Assembly: GCA_000697355.1 (NCBI GenBank) | Contig: JNEN01001212.1 | Coordinates: 186,001 to 250,000, forward strand | Direction of reading: 5' to 3' | Length of the DNA stretch: 64,000 nt | Source: Syncephalastrum monosporum B8922 | Taxonomy: Eukaryota > Mucoromycota > Mucoromycetes > Mucorales > Syncephalastraceae | Shown here: piece by piece, positions 12,167-23,847 of the stretch | Layout of the letters: each line of letters opens with the position of its first letter | Numbering within the stretch: position 1 is the first letter of the stretch | Program-made: the position numbers and the translations under genes | Notes under the pieces: generated by a model | Told to the model about the DNA's origin: nothing | The model's database searches: none | Seen by the model: the letters and a program-made list of their open reading frames with translations, nothing else

Positions 12167-12525
12167 TGCTAAATTAGAGAGTAAAGGAAGAGGAAGAACA
12201 AGATTTTTGCCCCATCCCGCTGCCCTTATGAAAGAATTTTTTTTCCCATCAGCCACCCAGGAAAATAGTCACCGCAGAGACGAAATCTTTTTAAAAGGCC
12301 GCACAGCTACCCAATTTGGCAACCTGTCAAGTGGAAATCTAGCAACCATCGAACTGCCTGGGTTCATCATGGGAATTTTTTTTTATAGTTGGATTGATAT
12401 CCATGGCTATCAGGATCTTCTTTTCAGTGATTCAACAATGTAGTCGTCACGAGCGTGTCGTTTTCGGTATCTTCCAAATTAATATGACGAGAAGAGACTA
12501 CAGTGTATTTAAAAATGGACATATT

Positions 12526-14487
12526 CTATTCGTCGATTTTCCGAGCAGCCATCACGTCGTGAATACCACAAGTGAATGTTTGATCTTCCTCGTACTCGTC
12601 CTCTTCCTCTTCAGCATCGCCGTCCTTCCGGTCTGGAGGGAGTTCAAACTTGCCACCCGTGTTCTTTTTCTTGTAAAAACCGGGTAGAAACTCAAAGACA
12701 ACCTGGTCGTCTTCGATTGCGCATACCCGGACCTCCATCCAATCCGATATCACAGGACAGTACTGCTCGTTTAATGTCAGAGTCTAATGCATTATGTTAG
12801 TGCATCTGTTTGATAGAAATAACCCAGCCCATTTTACCTTGATTGCAATATGAGTGCCCACTGCGGGAGGATCGGATGCAAGGGCAACTTCAGGCAGTTT
12901 TTCATAATCGGCCTCCGAGCGAGCTCGTGTTGGTGCTACTTGCTCCTCCTTATGATCTTCTTCCTCGACGATCTCTTCCTCCTCTTCTTCCTCTTCCTCT
13001 TCCTCTTCTTCCTCTTCCTCTTCCTCTTCCTCTTCTTCTTCATGGATGGCTGATTCCTCGTAGGTCATACCGCTATCGGCCTGGAAGATCGTGGGCATGC
13101 TGTGGATCGGATATGAGCGCCGCTCAGAGTAATCACCTTTGTATTTGGGGTCGGCTTCATGCTTTGTGACAACTGCTGCGCCGTATTGGTTGGCATGCAA
13201 TTCATCCTTGTAGGCGTGTATTGGCTCGGCCTCAACTTCCTGGTAAGTATCCTCTGCGTTCTCCAGACCGGACGATGCATAATTGTCGTATGTCCCATTT
13301 CCATCGATCCCGTACCATGTCTCTGCTGGGGTGCTGCCACTACTACTACTGCTGCTGCTACTGCTGCTGCTACTGCTGCTGCTACTGCTGCTGCTACTGC
13401 TGCTGCTACTGCTGCTGCTACTGCTGCTGCTACTGCTGCTGCTACTGCTGCTTGTCGCCACTTCTTGGTCGTCTCCTGCCAGACTTTGGTCTTCGTCTTG
13501 AACAAAATGTACATGCTTGGAGGGGGTCTTTTCCATCTGCTTAAGGAAGCCTTTCTTTTTGTTCTTGTTCTTCTTCAAGAGTTGGTGTGGTGTGGTATCT
13601 TCCTTTGGCTGGACTAGAGCAGAAATGGCAGGTTCTGAGGGTACGGCAGCGAGTTCGGACAAGATCTCTTGTTTGGCATCCATGTATGCCTTTTCCTTCA
13701 CACGTTGTATTCCAGCGCGACGTCGCCGGTTTCTCCGTTTAGTGCGAGGTAAACCGTCGAAAGGTGGACTTATTCTGGGAGCCTCGGGATTCACCAGCTT
13801 GGTGTCTTGTTCGCTCTTTCTGGGCTGACTCGATATGTCCTCGACCCCAGAGGGTGGCGAAATGCTTGTTATGCTTTTCCCTGCCTTTTCCTCTTTGCTT
13901 TTCTTATCCTTCTTTTTCTCTGCCTTCTCTTGTTTGCTTTTTTTGTCCTTCTTTTTCTCTTTCTTGTCTTTTGAGGCCTTTGTCCTCTGCTTTACATCTT
14001 TCTTGGTATCTTTTTTCTTGGACGCGTCGCGACTCGATTTTTTTTCGGCGTGAGCCTCATGGCGTCGACGTTTTTCTGGTTTTGCGCTCGAGTGATCATC
14101 TACGACACACTTTAGTGGCTGTTCACTGTAAAACACGGGGCTGTCCCTACCCGTCTTTCTTTTGCCTGTCACGGGCAAGGTATCTTTTGTGGTTGATTTT
14201 GAGATGCTAGGAAAGGGTCAGTGAGAACAGCGCGGTTCAACTCGGTATTCTTCTTTGACGTACACGCAGTGATCGTTTTCATGCAAAAGACCTGCGATGG
14301 GCAAATGGGGTAAGAGAGCGAAACCCTGCATCTCGAGGCGAAGATGCTTAGGTTTGGCGTCGAGTTGCAGATCCTTGGTGATCTCTTTACACAGTGCACC
14401 GAGACTGCAGTTCTCGAGTTCTGGTTTGACAAGGTACCAGCATTTGTAGGGCGGGAGAGGTTCCCTGGTCTCAAGGGTTATACGCAT
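12526..14487 (-). CDS. Coilin-like Cajal body protein
   Basis: Candidate coilin, the scaffold of Cajal bodies where spliceosomal snRNPs mature. Three exons (14264-14487, 12838-14206, 12526-12783) give 616 aa. The N-terminus (1-75) resembles the coilin ubiquitin-like self-association domain: RITLETREPLPPYKCWYLV, then LRLEMQGFALLPH and ENDHCV. The middle is Lys-rich and basic, then has a Ser tract (about 327-365) and a Glu tract (about 462-482). The C-terminus (about 510-600) resembles the coilin atypical Tudor domain: PPAVGTHIAIK, EQYCPVISDW, VVFEFLPGF and GGKFELPPD. The start is the ATG at 14487; the frame extends upstream only through GTG. The order Ubl-like, basic low-complexity, Tudor-like matches metazoan and plant coilin. 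The call rests on motif resemblance at both ends. Confidence 0.75.
12984..13045 (-). repeat. Poly-Glu coding tract
   Basis: Purine-rich GAA/GAG run on the coding strand giving roughly 20 consecutive Glu residues in the coilin-like protein, just before its Tudor-like domain. Confidence 0.85.
13331..13452 (-). repeat. AGC/AGT trinucleotide array coding poly-Ser
   Basis: About 40 serine codons made only of AGC and AGT in a regular AGC-AGC-AGT-type higher-order pattern (CTG/ACT on the plus strand). Such CTG/CAG arrays are prone to length change. The array is in frame within the coilin-like gene and would give Ala or Leu homopolymers in other frames. Confidence 0.9.
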
Positions 14488-14918
14488 TGAAGGTAGAGAG
14501 AGCCAGAGAAAAGAAAGCACTGTTGCCTCGTTCTCGTCGTCGCGCTTTCAACTCATGCCATTGCTGTCATTTTGATATGATCGAATCCGCTTGAATTTCA
14601 GACGCTACCAGCACAGGCTGGACACCCGCTCATGCGCGCAGGCAGTAGTACTCCATCTTTACGACCTAGCACAGCTGTTTTTTCAGCGGATACTATAGTT
14701 TTGCTTCTGCTCTATCCACAGCATACTACTTCAGGATTTCCACCTAGGTGCTTCGTGTATCACGATGGAAGACCTTCTTCATGTTACTCTATGGGAAACG
14801 CTCAGTTTGCTGCGGGCTCGTAAAGCATCTCATGTTGGCTGATATCATTTGTTGTTGCTGCCGTCATAGTAGTAGGGGCACTTGAATAGAACCGTTTTAT
14901 CACATGACGATGACCTGT
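14488..14918. other. Intergenic between coilin-like and prefoldin genes
   Basis: No gene seen. It contains the leader of the coilin-like gene and the 3' flank of prefoldin subunit 5. Confidence 0.5.
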
Positions 14919-15622
14919 TTATTTCTTTGCAGCCTGTTGCTGCTGTTGCTGCTGTTGTTGGATTCTATCCTGCATAACGTTGATAATGGCTGGAGAAACA
15001 GTATCATTAGCAATAGTTGCATATAGACATGAATATGATACGCACCACGTAAGCTGCTCTGCTTTCCGTTGATAGTTTCTTGTAATTTGTCGAGATTCTG
15101 CTTGACAAAGTTCTCCTTGTCGCTGTAAAACTTGGTCGCATCTGACAATGACTACGCTGATAGTGAGCCAACCTGGCAAGTCCCATGGAACCCATTCTAT
15201 CCAAACCTTTTCAATAAAATAGCCAGTTCCAACATCGACAATGACTTTCTCAACATCGCTGAGTTTGCCGGGAACGTATAATGATGATGTCAAAGGGACA
15301 AGGATCGTTTTGTCTAAATGATGTCGTCAGTTTACGCGTTTTGCGAAATAAGTACTGGTAAACACCTTCAGCCTTTTCTCCCTTTATGGATTCGACGCTC
15401 TCTGCACAGTCGGCAAAGCGCGCTTGAGCGCCTTTGAGCTTGCCGTAGGATTGTGTCAGATGGGACAATTCCTAAGGCAGAAAGAGAAAGGATGAGCAAC
15501 GGAGCATGAGGAGCCCGATGTGGTGGGTGAATAGAAGTAGGTACCTCATCGAGTTGTTGCTTGACCTGCTGGAGGGAAGGAAGGTCGAGATCAGCGAGAT
15601 TGACGGTTTGTGGTTGAGACAT
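14919..15622 (-). CDS. GIM5: Prefoldin subunit 5 (GIM5)
   Basis: Alpha-type subunit of the hexameric prefoldin co-chaperone, which captures nascent actin and tubulin and hands them to the CCT chaperonin in the cytosol. Five exons (15545-15622, 15366-15471, 15207-15313, 15046-15151, 14919-14989) give 155 aa, almost exactly the family length. The pattern is N-terminal helix ([16 protein letters not shown]), then the central beta-hairpin region with [16 protein letters not shown] and [13 protein letters not shown]. The C-terminal helix ([16 protein letters not shown]) follows, ending in a Gln-rich tail. All introns are short with clean splice sites, and phases agree at all four junctions. Confidence 0.95.
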
Positions 15623-16574
15623 GTCGGTTGCAGGAACACGAAAAGGCGGGAGCTCGGCGGCTAGTTGGGGTCGGTGTGGCTGGGATTCATTCAGTTGCGC
15701 GTGCAAGAGCTGAGCTGCTCATACGAGTCCATAACTCTTGCTATTACGCGTGCTGCTTATTACATCTTACTGCACTATGTCACGCACACTTACTGTAGCT
15801 GACCCCCATGACATGCGAGCAGTCGGTTAAAGCTAGCCACAAAAGCATATCAAAGGAAACCTCTTTGTCGCTCCTATTCCCAAGGTTTGCCATGGACTCA
15901 GCGGTGCACTGAGTCCAAATGCAGATGCCTAGGCTCTACATAGCAACGACTGTGGAAGGAGCTTCTCTCTAGCAGCGGTTACTAGGTACGATATGTGACT
16001 ATGAGCTCATTGATATCCTCGGCTGCCAAAAAAAAAAAAAGGTGGGACGTCCTGGCAGCGGAATGTCAAAGCAAGTCGATATATTCACCCCGTTGCATGC
16101 TAGAAGACTTTGGGTCCTGGCCGGCAAACCTTGGTCTGGCCATCACGGCACTCACAAGGACAAACCAGCAAAAGTTTGGCATGGGCCATTTGCTTTCCAA
16201 CACTTGATCGAAATAAGGGGGAGGAAAGTCTTAACTGGAAAAGCCTGCGTATGGTTTCTGCTTCTAATTTTTGCCTGCCTATGATTTTGCTAATTGCGTT
16301 GCTGGATTTGCTGTCAGCACATCAATGGACATTTTTTTGCTTTCATGGTTATGGGAAAATTAGAAGTCCGGTTCGCATTTGGTTGGCGCGTGGATTCTCG
16401 ACGTGGAAGCCCCGCAGGTTCTTCCTTCCTGAGCGTAGAGTTGTCCTCTCTAATCAACGTAAGCTGTCTCATTCATTCTTCATTCCTGTCTATTCTGGAC
16501 TATACAGAGTCTCGCAGACGCTACAGTGAATAGTATAAGTTAATACAAGACGTACAGACCCTCTCTCTTTCACG
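15623..16574. other. Divergent intergenic region
   Basis: Lies between the divergently transcribed prefoldin 5 and Sec16 genes and so likely carries both promoters. Short frames here have no coding character. A poly-A run sits near 16027. Confidence 0.5.
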
Positions 16575-19500
16575 ATGGCTTCCCAGAAAGAAGAGGCAGC
16601 CCACCCGGTGGATGACAGCTATAGCTTGTTTGGCGCTGACGACGCCACCCAGACCGCTGACCCTTTCCAGGCCCTGACTCAGGCACCTGCACCTTCGACA
16701 TCCGCAGACATCAAGACTCAGGTCCCATCAGGTCAATCCCCGGCCCAAAACGCGCCTGCAAGTGCTCCTGAAACGAAACCTGGTCCGGTTGAGAAGGCAG
16801 CATCTGCTGCTGCTCCAGTCGCAGCCCAGCAAAGCGATAGTCCAGTTGCAGGCGACGCGAGCTCCTTGTTTGGTGGAGGCGATGAGCCTGGAGACGCGAG
16901 CTCGCTGTTCGGTGGCGGCAATGCTCAAGACGACCCTTTCGCTTCTCGGTCCCAGTCCGCTGACTTCTTCTTCAACCAACAGCAACAGCAGCAGCCTAAT
17001 CACCAGCCCAACGGGAACCAGCAGTATGATCAGCAGCACCAACAGTATGATTACTTGCAGCAACAGCAGCAACCTCAGCAGCAGCAGCAGAGTTACTACG
17101 ACCAATCTGCTTATGATAGTGCTGCTACATCGCAACAACAGGCCTACGATCCTAACCAGCAGCAATATTACTATGCTCAGCAGGGCCAGCAAACTTATGA
17201 TCCCAACTATCAGTATGCTCAACAGCAACAATACCAGCAACACCAGCAGCAGCCGCAACAATATCAGCAGCCTGCTGCCTACTATGATCAACAAGGCCAA
17301 CAAACTTATGACCAGACATATCAGAACTATGGTTATGCTTCTCAACAGGACGGTACTTATCAACAACAACAACAGCAGCAGCAGCAGCAGCAGCAGGCCT
17401 ATGACCCATCCTATCAGCAGCAATACAATGCTCAACAATACCCGGCGCGTCCTGCATCGGTTGCGAGCACGGCCCATCAGCAATCCTACGACCCCAATTA
17501 CTACCAATATCAAGCCCAACCGAGCTCTGCTTCTGTCTCTGGTGATGCTCAGCAAACCTCCTACGATCAAAGCTACCAGCCGTATCAATACACGCCTCAG
17601 CAACAGTATGCTGGCTCCGTCGCTGGGGACACCTATCAGGCTCACCAGCAATATGATCCTACATATCAGCAGCAGGCCTACGAGTCTCAGCAGCAGTATG
17701 AACCACAACAGCAGCCGCAATACGATGAGTTCCACCAACAGCAATACCAACCTGTACCTCAGCAGCAGCAGCAATATGAACCTGTAGCTCAGCAACAGCA
17801 GTATGAACCTGTGCAAGATCAGCAGCAGTATACTCCACAGCAGCAGCCACAGGCATCCTATGAGCCGCCAAAACAGACACAGCCTGAAGCTCTGCAACCA
17901 CAGCCGCCACCGCAGCAAGATGCTGCACAGGCAGCGCCGCTTCCCCCTCCTCCTCCTCCTCCTCAGCAGCAGCAGCAGCAGCAGCAGCAGGTACCGCCGA
18001 CCCACGAACCGTCGCAGGGCCCACCGAAGGGATCGCTGCAAGGCCCACCTCGAGGTCCACCTCGCCAGCAGCCTCCTCCACAACAGCCAGAGCAGCAGCA
18101 CGAAGAGGCGACCGAGCCAAAACTCCAAGAAGTTCAGGCGCCCCCCGTGCAACAGCCACTGGAGTCTTTTGCCACCGAACAGCCTCAGCCAGAGCCTGTA
18201 ACTTCTGCTCAAGAGACGACGCCCTTGCAGCCTCCGACCGCTGACCATGTTGATGCAGTTTCGAGCGCGCAAGAGCACGCACCTGTTCTGACCGCCGTTG
18301 AAGACAAGACCGCTGGAACGCCTGGCGAAGCTGCCGTGCCTGCCCCATCCAAGCAGGAGCAGGCTGCTCCGCCTCCGCCTCCGCCTCCGCAACAGGATCA
18401 ACCGGCCCAGCTCGCCATCGAGGAGAGCGAGGAAGAATTCACGGCCGAGCAGCAAGAAGCGGCTGCTATGGCGGCTGTGGCTGCTGCCGAGATTCAACCC
18501 GAGGAGACCGTCTCCGTGCAGCAGTACGAGTCCGCCTCCTACCAGCCCTACGAACCCACAAGCTATGAGCCCTTGCAGCCTGACCAAGGCGAACCTGCGC
18601 AGTTGCACGCTTTTGAATCAACCCAATTCCAGTCTTATGAGCCCTCAGGCCAAAATCAGGAAGAGGCGGTTCCATTGCAAGCTTACGAGCCCTCAGGCCA
18701 AAACCAGGAAGAGGCGGTGCCATTGCAAGCTTACGAGCCCCAGCAGTACGAGGCTGGGCAACCCAAACAAGACACGTACGAGCCTTTCCAGCAGGATGCA
18801 TACACGCCCTACAATGCCTACGCGGCGGGTGCCGAAGGGCAGCAGGATAGCCAGAGCGTAGCGGCTGGCGAGGGATACTCGTACGACCCTCAGTCGCAAT
18901 ATGCCCCATCGACGGAGCCAGCCTCTGCTTACACACCCCAGGCCGAGAACCAGTATGAGCCTTACGAGGCTTACCAACCGAATGGACCGACCAAGGAAAC
19001 ACCCGTGCAGCCGGATACATCCTACGGCGGCCAAACATACGCTCCTCCCGCTCCAGCTTCGGTGACCTCCGCAGATCCGTACGCCCCTCCGCCCCGCACG
19101 TCCTACGACGGCTCGCGTACTGCAGAAATCCCAGCATACGGTGACCAATATGCCCCACGACCGTCGACGCAGATGGAGCGATCGACGACGATGCCGGCAA
19201 CCACTGCCTCCACGAGCCAGCGGACGCCCCCGCAGCCCAATGCACTGCTGCCCTGTCCGGACCCCAACTGTGAGGGCGAAAACAAAGCCAAGGCCAAGTT
19301 TTGCTGTGAGTGCGGCCGACCTCTTCTCAGTATGTCGCGCTCCACCACGCCAGCCATGCAGACGCCTGGTTTGTCGTACATGCAGCCCATCCATGGTGCG
19401 TATGAACCGTCTGTGCAACCGCACGACGGCCCGCCACAGCAGCAGCAGCTTCATGGCCTGGGCACCTCCCCGCCTGCGGCCTTCGAGGGCACCGCCGAGC

Positions 19501-22500
19501 CTGCGACACTGATGGTCGACAACGCGCCTACCGACGCATATGGCGCCCCGTATGCGTCCGAGCCGTATCCCGCGCAGACCGTGCCTGAGCACTATGGCGG
19601 CGAGACAGGTGCTGATATGTATGAGCCCATGGGTCAGCGCGCACTGCCGCCGGACCCGCTCCAACGTGCGCGCGGCTGTCCGCTCGTCTCGTTCGGTTTC
19701 GGTGGTAAGCTGTGTGTCATGTTTCCCCAAACGGTGCAGCGCTTCACGCAGCAGGACGGCTATGACGGTGGCGTTCCCATCACCAAAACCATGCCGAGCG
19801 TGATCAAGATCAAGAAGCTCCGAGACGTCATGGATGAACCGACCGTGTCGGGCCTGTCCCAGTTTGTCGGTCCTGCGCTGATGGATAGCAAGATGGGCGC
19901 CAAAGGCAAGAAGAAGGAAGTACTGGCCTACATGGAACGTCGCATCCAGGACATGTCGGCCCTTCAGGAGCCTCACTCCGAGACGCATGTGCTTCTCTGG
20001 AAACTGGTCAAGCTCTTGATCGAAAAGGATACCTCCATTGGCGATGCGTAAGTTAGATTCGGCAGAGAGAGGAAAAAAGGGACTTGGTACTGACGACGCA
20101 TCCGATGATTTTTTTAGTGACAAGACGGATGCGGCCGTTCGTGAGCTCGTGCAACCGGCCTCGGCCATCGAAACGGATGACCAAGGCAACTTTAGCGTGC
20201 CTGCCTATGCCCAGGTTGAGACACACGGCGACGACGACGCCGAAAACCGGGAGCGGGCACAAAAGGTGTTGGAAAAGCTGCAGCACTACCTTCTCAATGG
20301 GGACCGTTCCGGTGCGGTCGAGTACGCCATGCAGGAAGACCTGTGGGCCCATGCTTTGATCATTAGCAGTTGCGTGAACAAGGATGTCTGGAAGACTGTG
20401 GTCAATAACTTTGTCGAGCGCGAACTGTCCGAGTCAGCCGGAGGCAAGCCCCGACAAGACCGCTACAATGTTACGGGCGACAAACAGGCGCTACGTGTCC
20501 TTTATTCGCTCTTTGCCGGATCAGGTGGTGCAGCCAGTAAGTGGGGGAAACAACGTTGGGAAATAGAACAAGGGAAATTGACACTGAATTCGCATAGTGT
20601 CGGAATTCCTGCACAAGCCAAGCAACACGCCTTTCGTGGGCGCCGCTACCAGCGGTCAGATCCAGGTGACTGAGGAGCAGCTTTCTCAGTGGCAAGTGAC
20701 GTTGACGTTGATTCTTGCCAACCGCACACCACACGATGCCGAAGCTATCACGGCCTTGGGTGACATTTTGCGTACGCACGGATGGCTGGCGGCAGCCCAT
20801 ATTTGGTATGTGGTTATTAGCATCGAATGTGTTGAAAGACTGACGGGAGGACGATTAGCTATCTTGTCGCGCCGCAGACAGCGATTCACTCTGGCATTGA
20901 CACTCCCAACGTCCGTCTGACGCTGTTGGGCAGCGAGGGCGGGGCCAACTTTGCCCATCTCGACGCTTATTTGCTCACCGAGTTGTTTGAGCTGGCCGTC
21001 TGCTCCAAGCAAGGCGGTCCTGCTGCACTGCCCTTCTTGCAAGGTTACAAGCTCATCCATGCCTGGTGGCTCGCCGACTTTGGCTACCTCGCTGAGGCCC
21101 AACGCTACTGTGAGGCGATTGCGAACGCGATCAAGGCATATACCAAGGGCAGTCCTTACCTCCATCACCGTCTGCTCGAAAGTCTCAAGGAGTTTAGCGA
21201 GTTGTGTGAAGTCTCGGGTGGTCAGACACTAGGGTATGTATCCCACGTGTGGGATTGTGTTCAGTCTGGCTTATTCACTTTTGTTCCAGTGGTGATGCCG
21301 GATCCTGGCTGAAGAACAAGCTGAGCAAGAATTCGCTGGATTCGCTTTGGGGTTCGCTCGAGGGCAAATTCAACAAATTCGTCAGTGGTGAAGATATACC
21401 CGCAGAAGAAGCACCTGTGCGCAAATCGACGGAGATCATGGCTAACCCGTACGATGCGACCGTTGACGGTCCGCCTGCCCGCAGCGCATCTGCTTTTGAT
21501 TTCAGAAATGCCAACCGCGTCGGCGTCGAAAGTCTGCGCCGTGCGGCGACCCCAACCGCAAGTATGGTTTCCGAGGCTTACCTGCGGCGCTCGTCTTCGC
21601 CAGGCGCACATGCTGCGACGGGTCCATTTGGACGGGGCTTTACGCCCCTCGGGGAAACCCAGGCAGAATCTCAACAACAACAACAGCAGCAGCAGCATCC
21701 AGCGCGGTACGGTTCACCGAGCGCGGTGCCCGACATGTACAACTATGGCGCTCAGCCGACGAATGCGACCATGTCGCCTTTTGGCCACGCGCAACAGCAA
21801 CAGCCGTCGTCCTACTATGGTGCGGACGAGTCGACCTACCAGCCCTACCAATACGAGCAGCCTGCCCAGGATGCGTCGGCGTCGAGCTACTACGGGCAGG
21901 ATACCTACCAACCCCATGATGCGCAAGAGCAACAGCAGCAGCCATCTGCTTATGGCAATAACGAATACGGTGGTGCCCCTGCTCCATCTTACGAACCATA
22001 CGCCGCCCAAACTGCACATGCTCCCGCAGCGTTGGAAGAGGACGATGACCTTGGCTTTGGCAACTCTTCTTTGACCAAGCCCAAGACAGCCCCGGCGACG
22101 TCTGAAGGCACAGTCCCTGATCGCTCGCAGTCGTCTCCACCTGAGGCACAGAGCGAGAGTGTGTCGGGTGCGAGCGATAAGGAGAGTGAAAGCAAAGAAG
22201 AAAAGAAGGGATGGGGTCTGTTCTCGATCTTTTCCCGAAGCTCCACGCCTTCCAATCAAAAGGACGAAAAGAAGGCTGTCAAGGCCAACTTGGGTGAGGA
22301 GAGCTCGTTCTACTATGACAAAGAGGCGGGTCGATGGGTTAACAAAACGGTGAGTCCTGATGAAGATGATCGAACCATAGATGACTTATTATTTCAATGA
22401 AACTAGGCTGGTGCACAAGAAGAAAAGCCTGCACCGCTCCCACCCCCGCCGAAAGCCACACCCTCCAAGACGTCTTCACCTGCGCCGCCTCCGTCGGGCA

Positions 22501-22715
22501 CATCCACCCCCCCGCCCCCGCCGGCATCCAGTGCCAGCACACCCGGTGCCGGTCCGCCAGGCATGCCACGTGCTACCAGCGCCAGCAGTCTGGGAGCCCC
22601 ATCCACGCCGCCGGCTTCTGCTATGTCGCCTCCTCCCAGCGGTGGTGGTCGAAGAGCGGGCGGTCGCAAGCCCATGCGCTCGCGTTATGTAGATGTATTC
22701 AACCAGCCGTCGTAA
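16575..22715 (+). CDS. SEC16: COPII coat assembly scaffold Sec16
   Basis: Large peripheral ER protein that organises ER exit sites and COPII coat assembly by binding Sec23, Sec24, Sec31 and Sar1. Six exons (16575-20047, 20118-20536, 20598-20805, 20859-21233, 21290-22349, 22407-22715) give 1947 aa. The first roughly 480 residues are Gln/Tyr/Pro-rich, followed by a Pro/Glu/Gln region. The Sec16 central conserved region begins near residue 1035 (LVSFGFGGKLCVMFP). It runs into an ACE1 helical domain with LWAHALIISSCVN, LANRTPHDAEAI and LPFLQGYKLIHAWWLADFGY. The C-terminus has LEEDDDLGFGN, a Ser/Lys-rich segment with GWGLFSIFSR and YYDKEAGRWVNK, and a Pro-rich end closing in RSRYVDVFNQPS, the typical Sec16 tail. 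A small four-Cys motif sits near residues 893-915. Confidence 0.93.
18636..18731 (+). repeat. 48-nt tandem duplication in Sec16
   Basis: Two near-identical 48-nt units (18636-18683 and 18684-18731) encode the same 16 residues (YEPSGQNQEEAVPLQA) twice. Differences are mostly third-position changes, so the duplication is recent. Confidence 0.9.
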
Positions 22716-22897
22716 AACCTTTTTTTTTCTTTTATACTTTTATATTTTTTTGTACAGAAAACGTACCACAACGCATACTTTATAAAGTTTAGAAATTTTG
22801 ACATGCTCTATCGACACAAGGGTGATATTCACAGGTCCATTGGGCACGACAAAGTTTCGCTTGGCAGTAAGTAGAGTAATGCCACCCATTGAGGCCA

Positions 22898-23847
22898 CTA
22901 CATGCTCAAGTCCTCTTTTTCGATTCGACTGTGTTGAGCGCTGCCCCGGCCCTGCTGAGTGATTTGAACGGCATGACGGCGCACGGTGTCCCACCGGTCG
23001 TGCAACCTCTGTCGTCTATCATGCAGTGCATAATCGCACGCGGACAGCGTATCCATCACTCGACGCAGCTCCACCTCTCCTTCACTGCCAGGCGACAGGA
23101 TACTGGTGTCAGTGAAGCCATCTGTGAGTACATTGACGGCGCTCGCTTACTTCACGATCGAAAAGGCTTCTTGAGTTAGCGTCTGAAGCTGAGTCAGCAA
23201 AGCTACGACGAGTGAGCATGTTTCTCGTCCCACAGACTCTGTCTGTATACCGTGAAGATGCTCCTCGTCAGCGGGAGCCATCTGTGTCACTATGTCAGTT
23301 TCGACCGGAGTAGAATGCCGCACCTCAGCACTTCGGAAGTCTCCATCCGTCAATAGGTCGTCACTCAAGTCGCTGCCTGTTTTCGAAGGCGGAGAACTTG
23401 GGAAATGGCACCATTGGTATCTTGTTTCGTCCGAAAGAAAAAGAGAAGAACACATCCATACCCATACGTGCGGTGCACCACCTGCATGTCTCCCCGTGAC
23501 TCCTTGAACGACGTCGAAGAGATATCGTCCACTGCACGTTCCGATGGGCTATCTTCACCTTCAATTTCTATCACAGCATTTACAATGCCACTCCATTCCT
23601 GACTGTCATATTCGACTCCATCATTGTCATATTCGAAGCCAAGACCACCCAGTACATTGTGGTCAACGTCTGCACAGTCAGGTTGATTTATGTCTTCTTG
23701 TTTGGGGTGGGTCGCTCTTGTCTCTGTCATTTCGCCGGAAACAGGAGGTGCAGAGGAAGGGCCACCACGTTCTTCCTGTCTTACGCACTGTTTAGGTCGA
23801 AAGTAAGGCGACCTGATAGGCATTAAAAGGGGTGGTGTATCCGACAT
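22898..23847 (-). CDS. Hypothetical 276-aa protein
   Basis: Unrecognised protein built from three exons (23468-23847, 23151-23396, 22898-23102); the frame closes as 276 aa. The ATG at 23847 is used because the frame upstream has only a TTG. The N-terminal half is acidic, Ser/Pro-rich and probably disordered. The C-terminal half (from about 190) looks helical, with LVVALLTQLQTLTQEAF and LRRVMDTLSACDYALHDR, then an Arg-rich amphipathic stretch suggestive of a coiled coil. No catalytic motif, signal peptide or membrane segment is visible. The first intron has two equally good in-phase donors (23468/23467 or six bases further in), changing the protein by two residues. It is tail-to-tail with Sec16. 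Confidence 0.6.

Noticed and set aside
13331..13452. Regular repeat considered as a CRISPR array
   Set aside because: A trinucleotide array without spacers, in frame within a eukaryotic gene.
14488..14520. Upstream extension of the coilin-like start (hydrophobic, 11 codons)
   Set aside because: It begins with GTG, not ATG; the ATG at 14487 fits the domain start.
16728..20189. Large antisense frames opposite Sec16 (626, 259 and 498 codons)
   Set aside because: Leu/Arg-rich shadows of Gln/Pro codon repeats; no domain and no splice logic.
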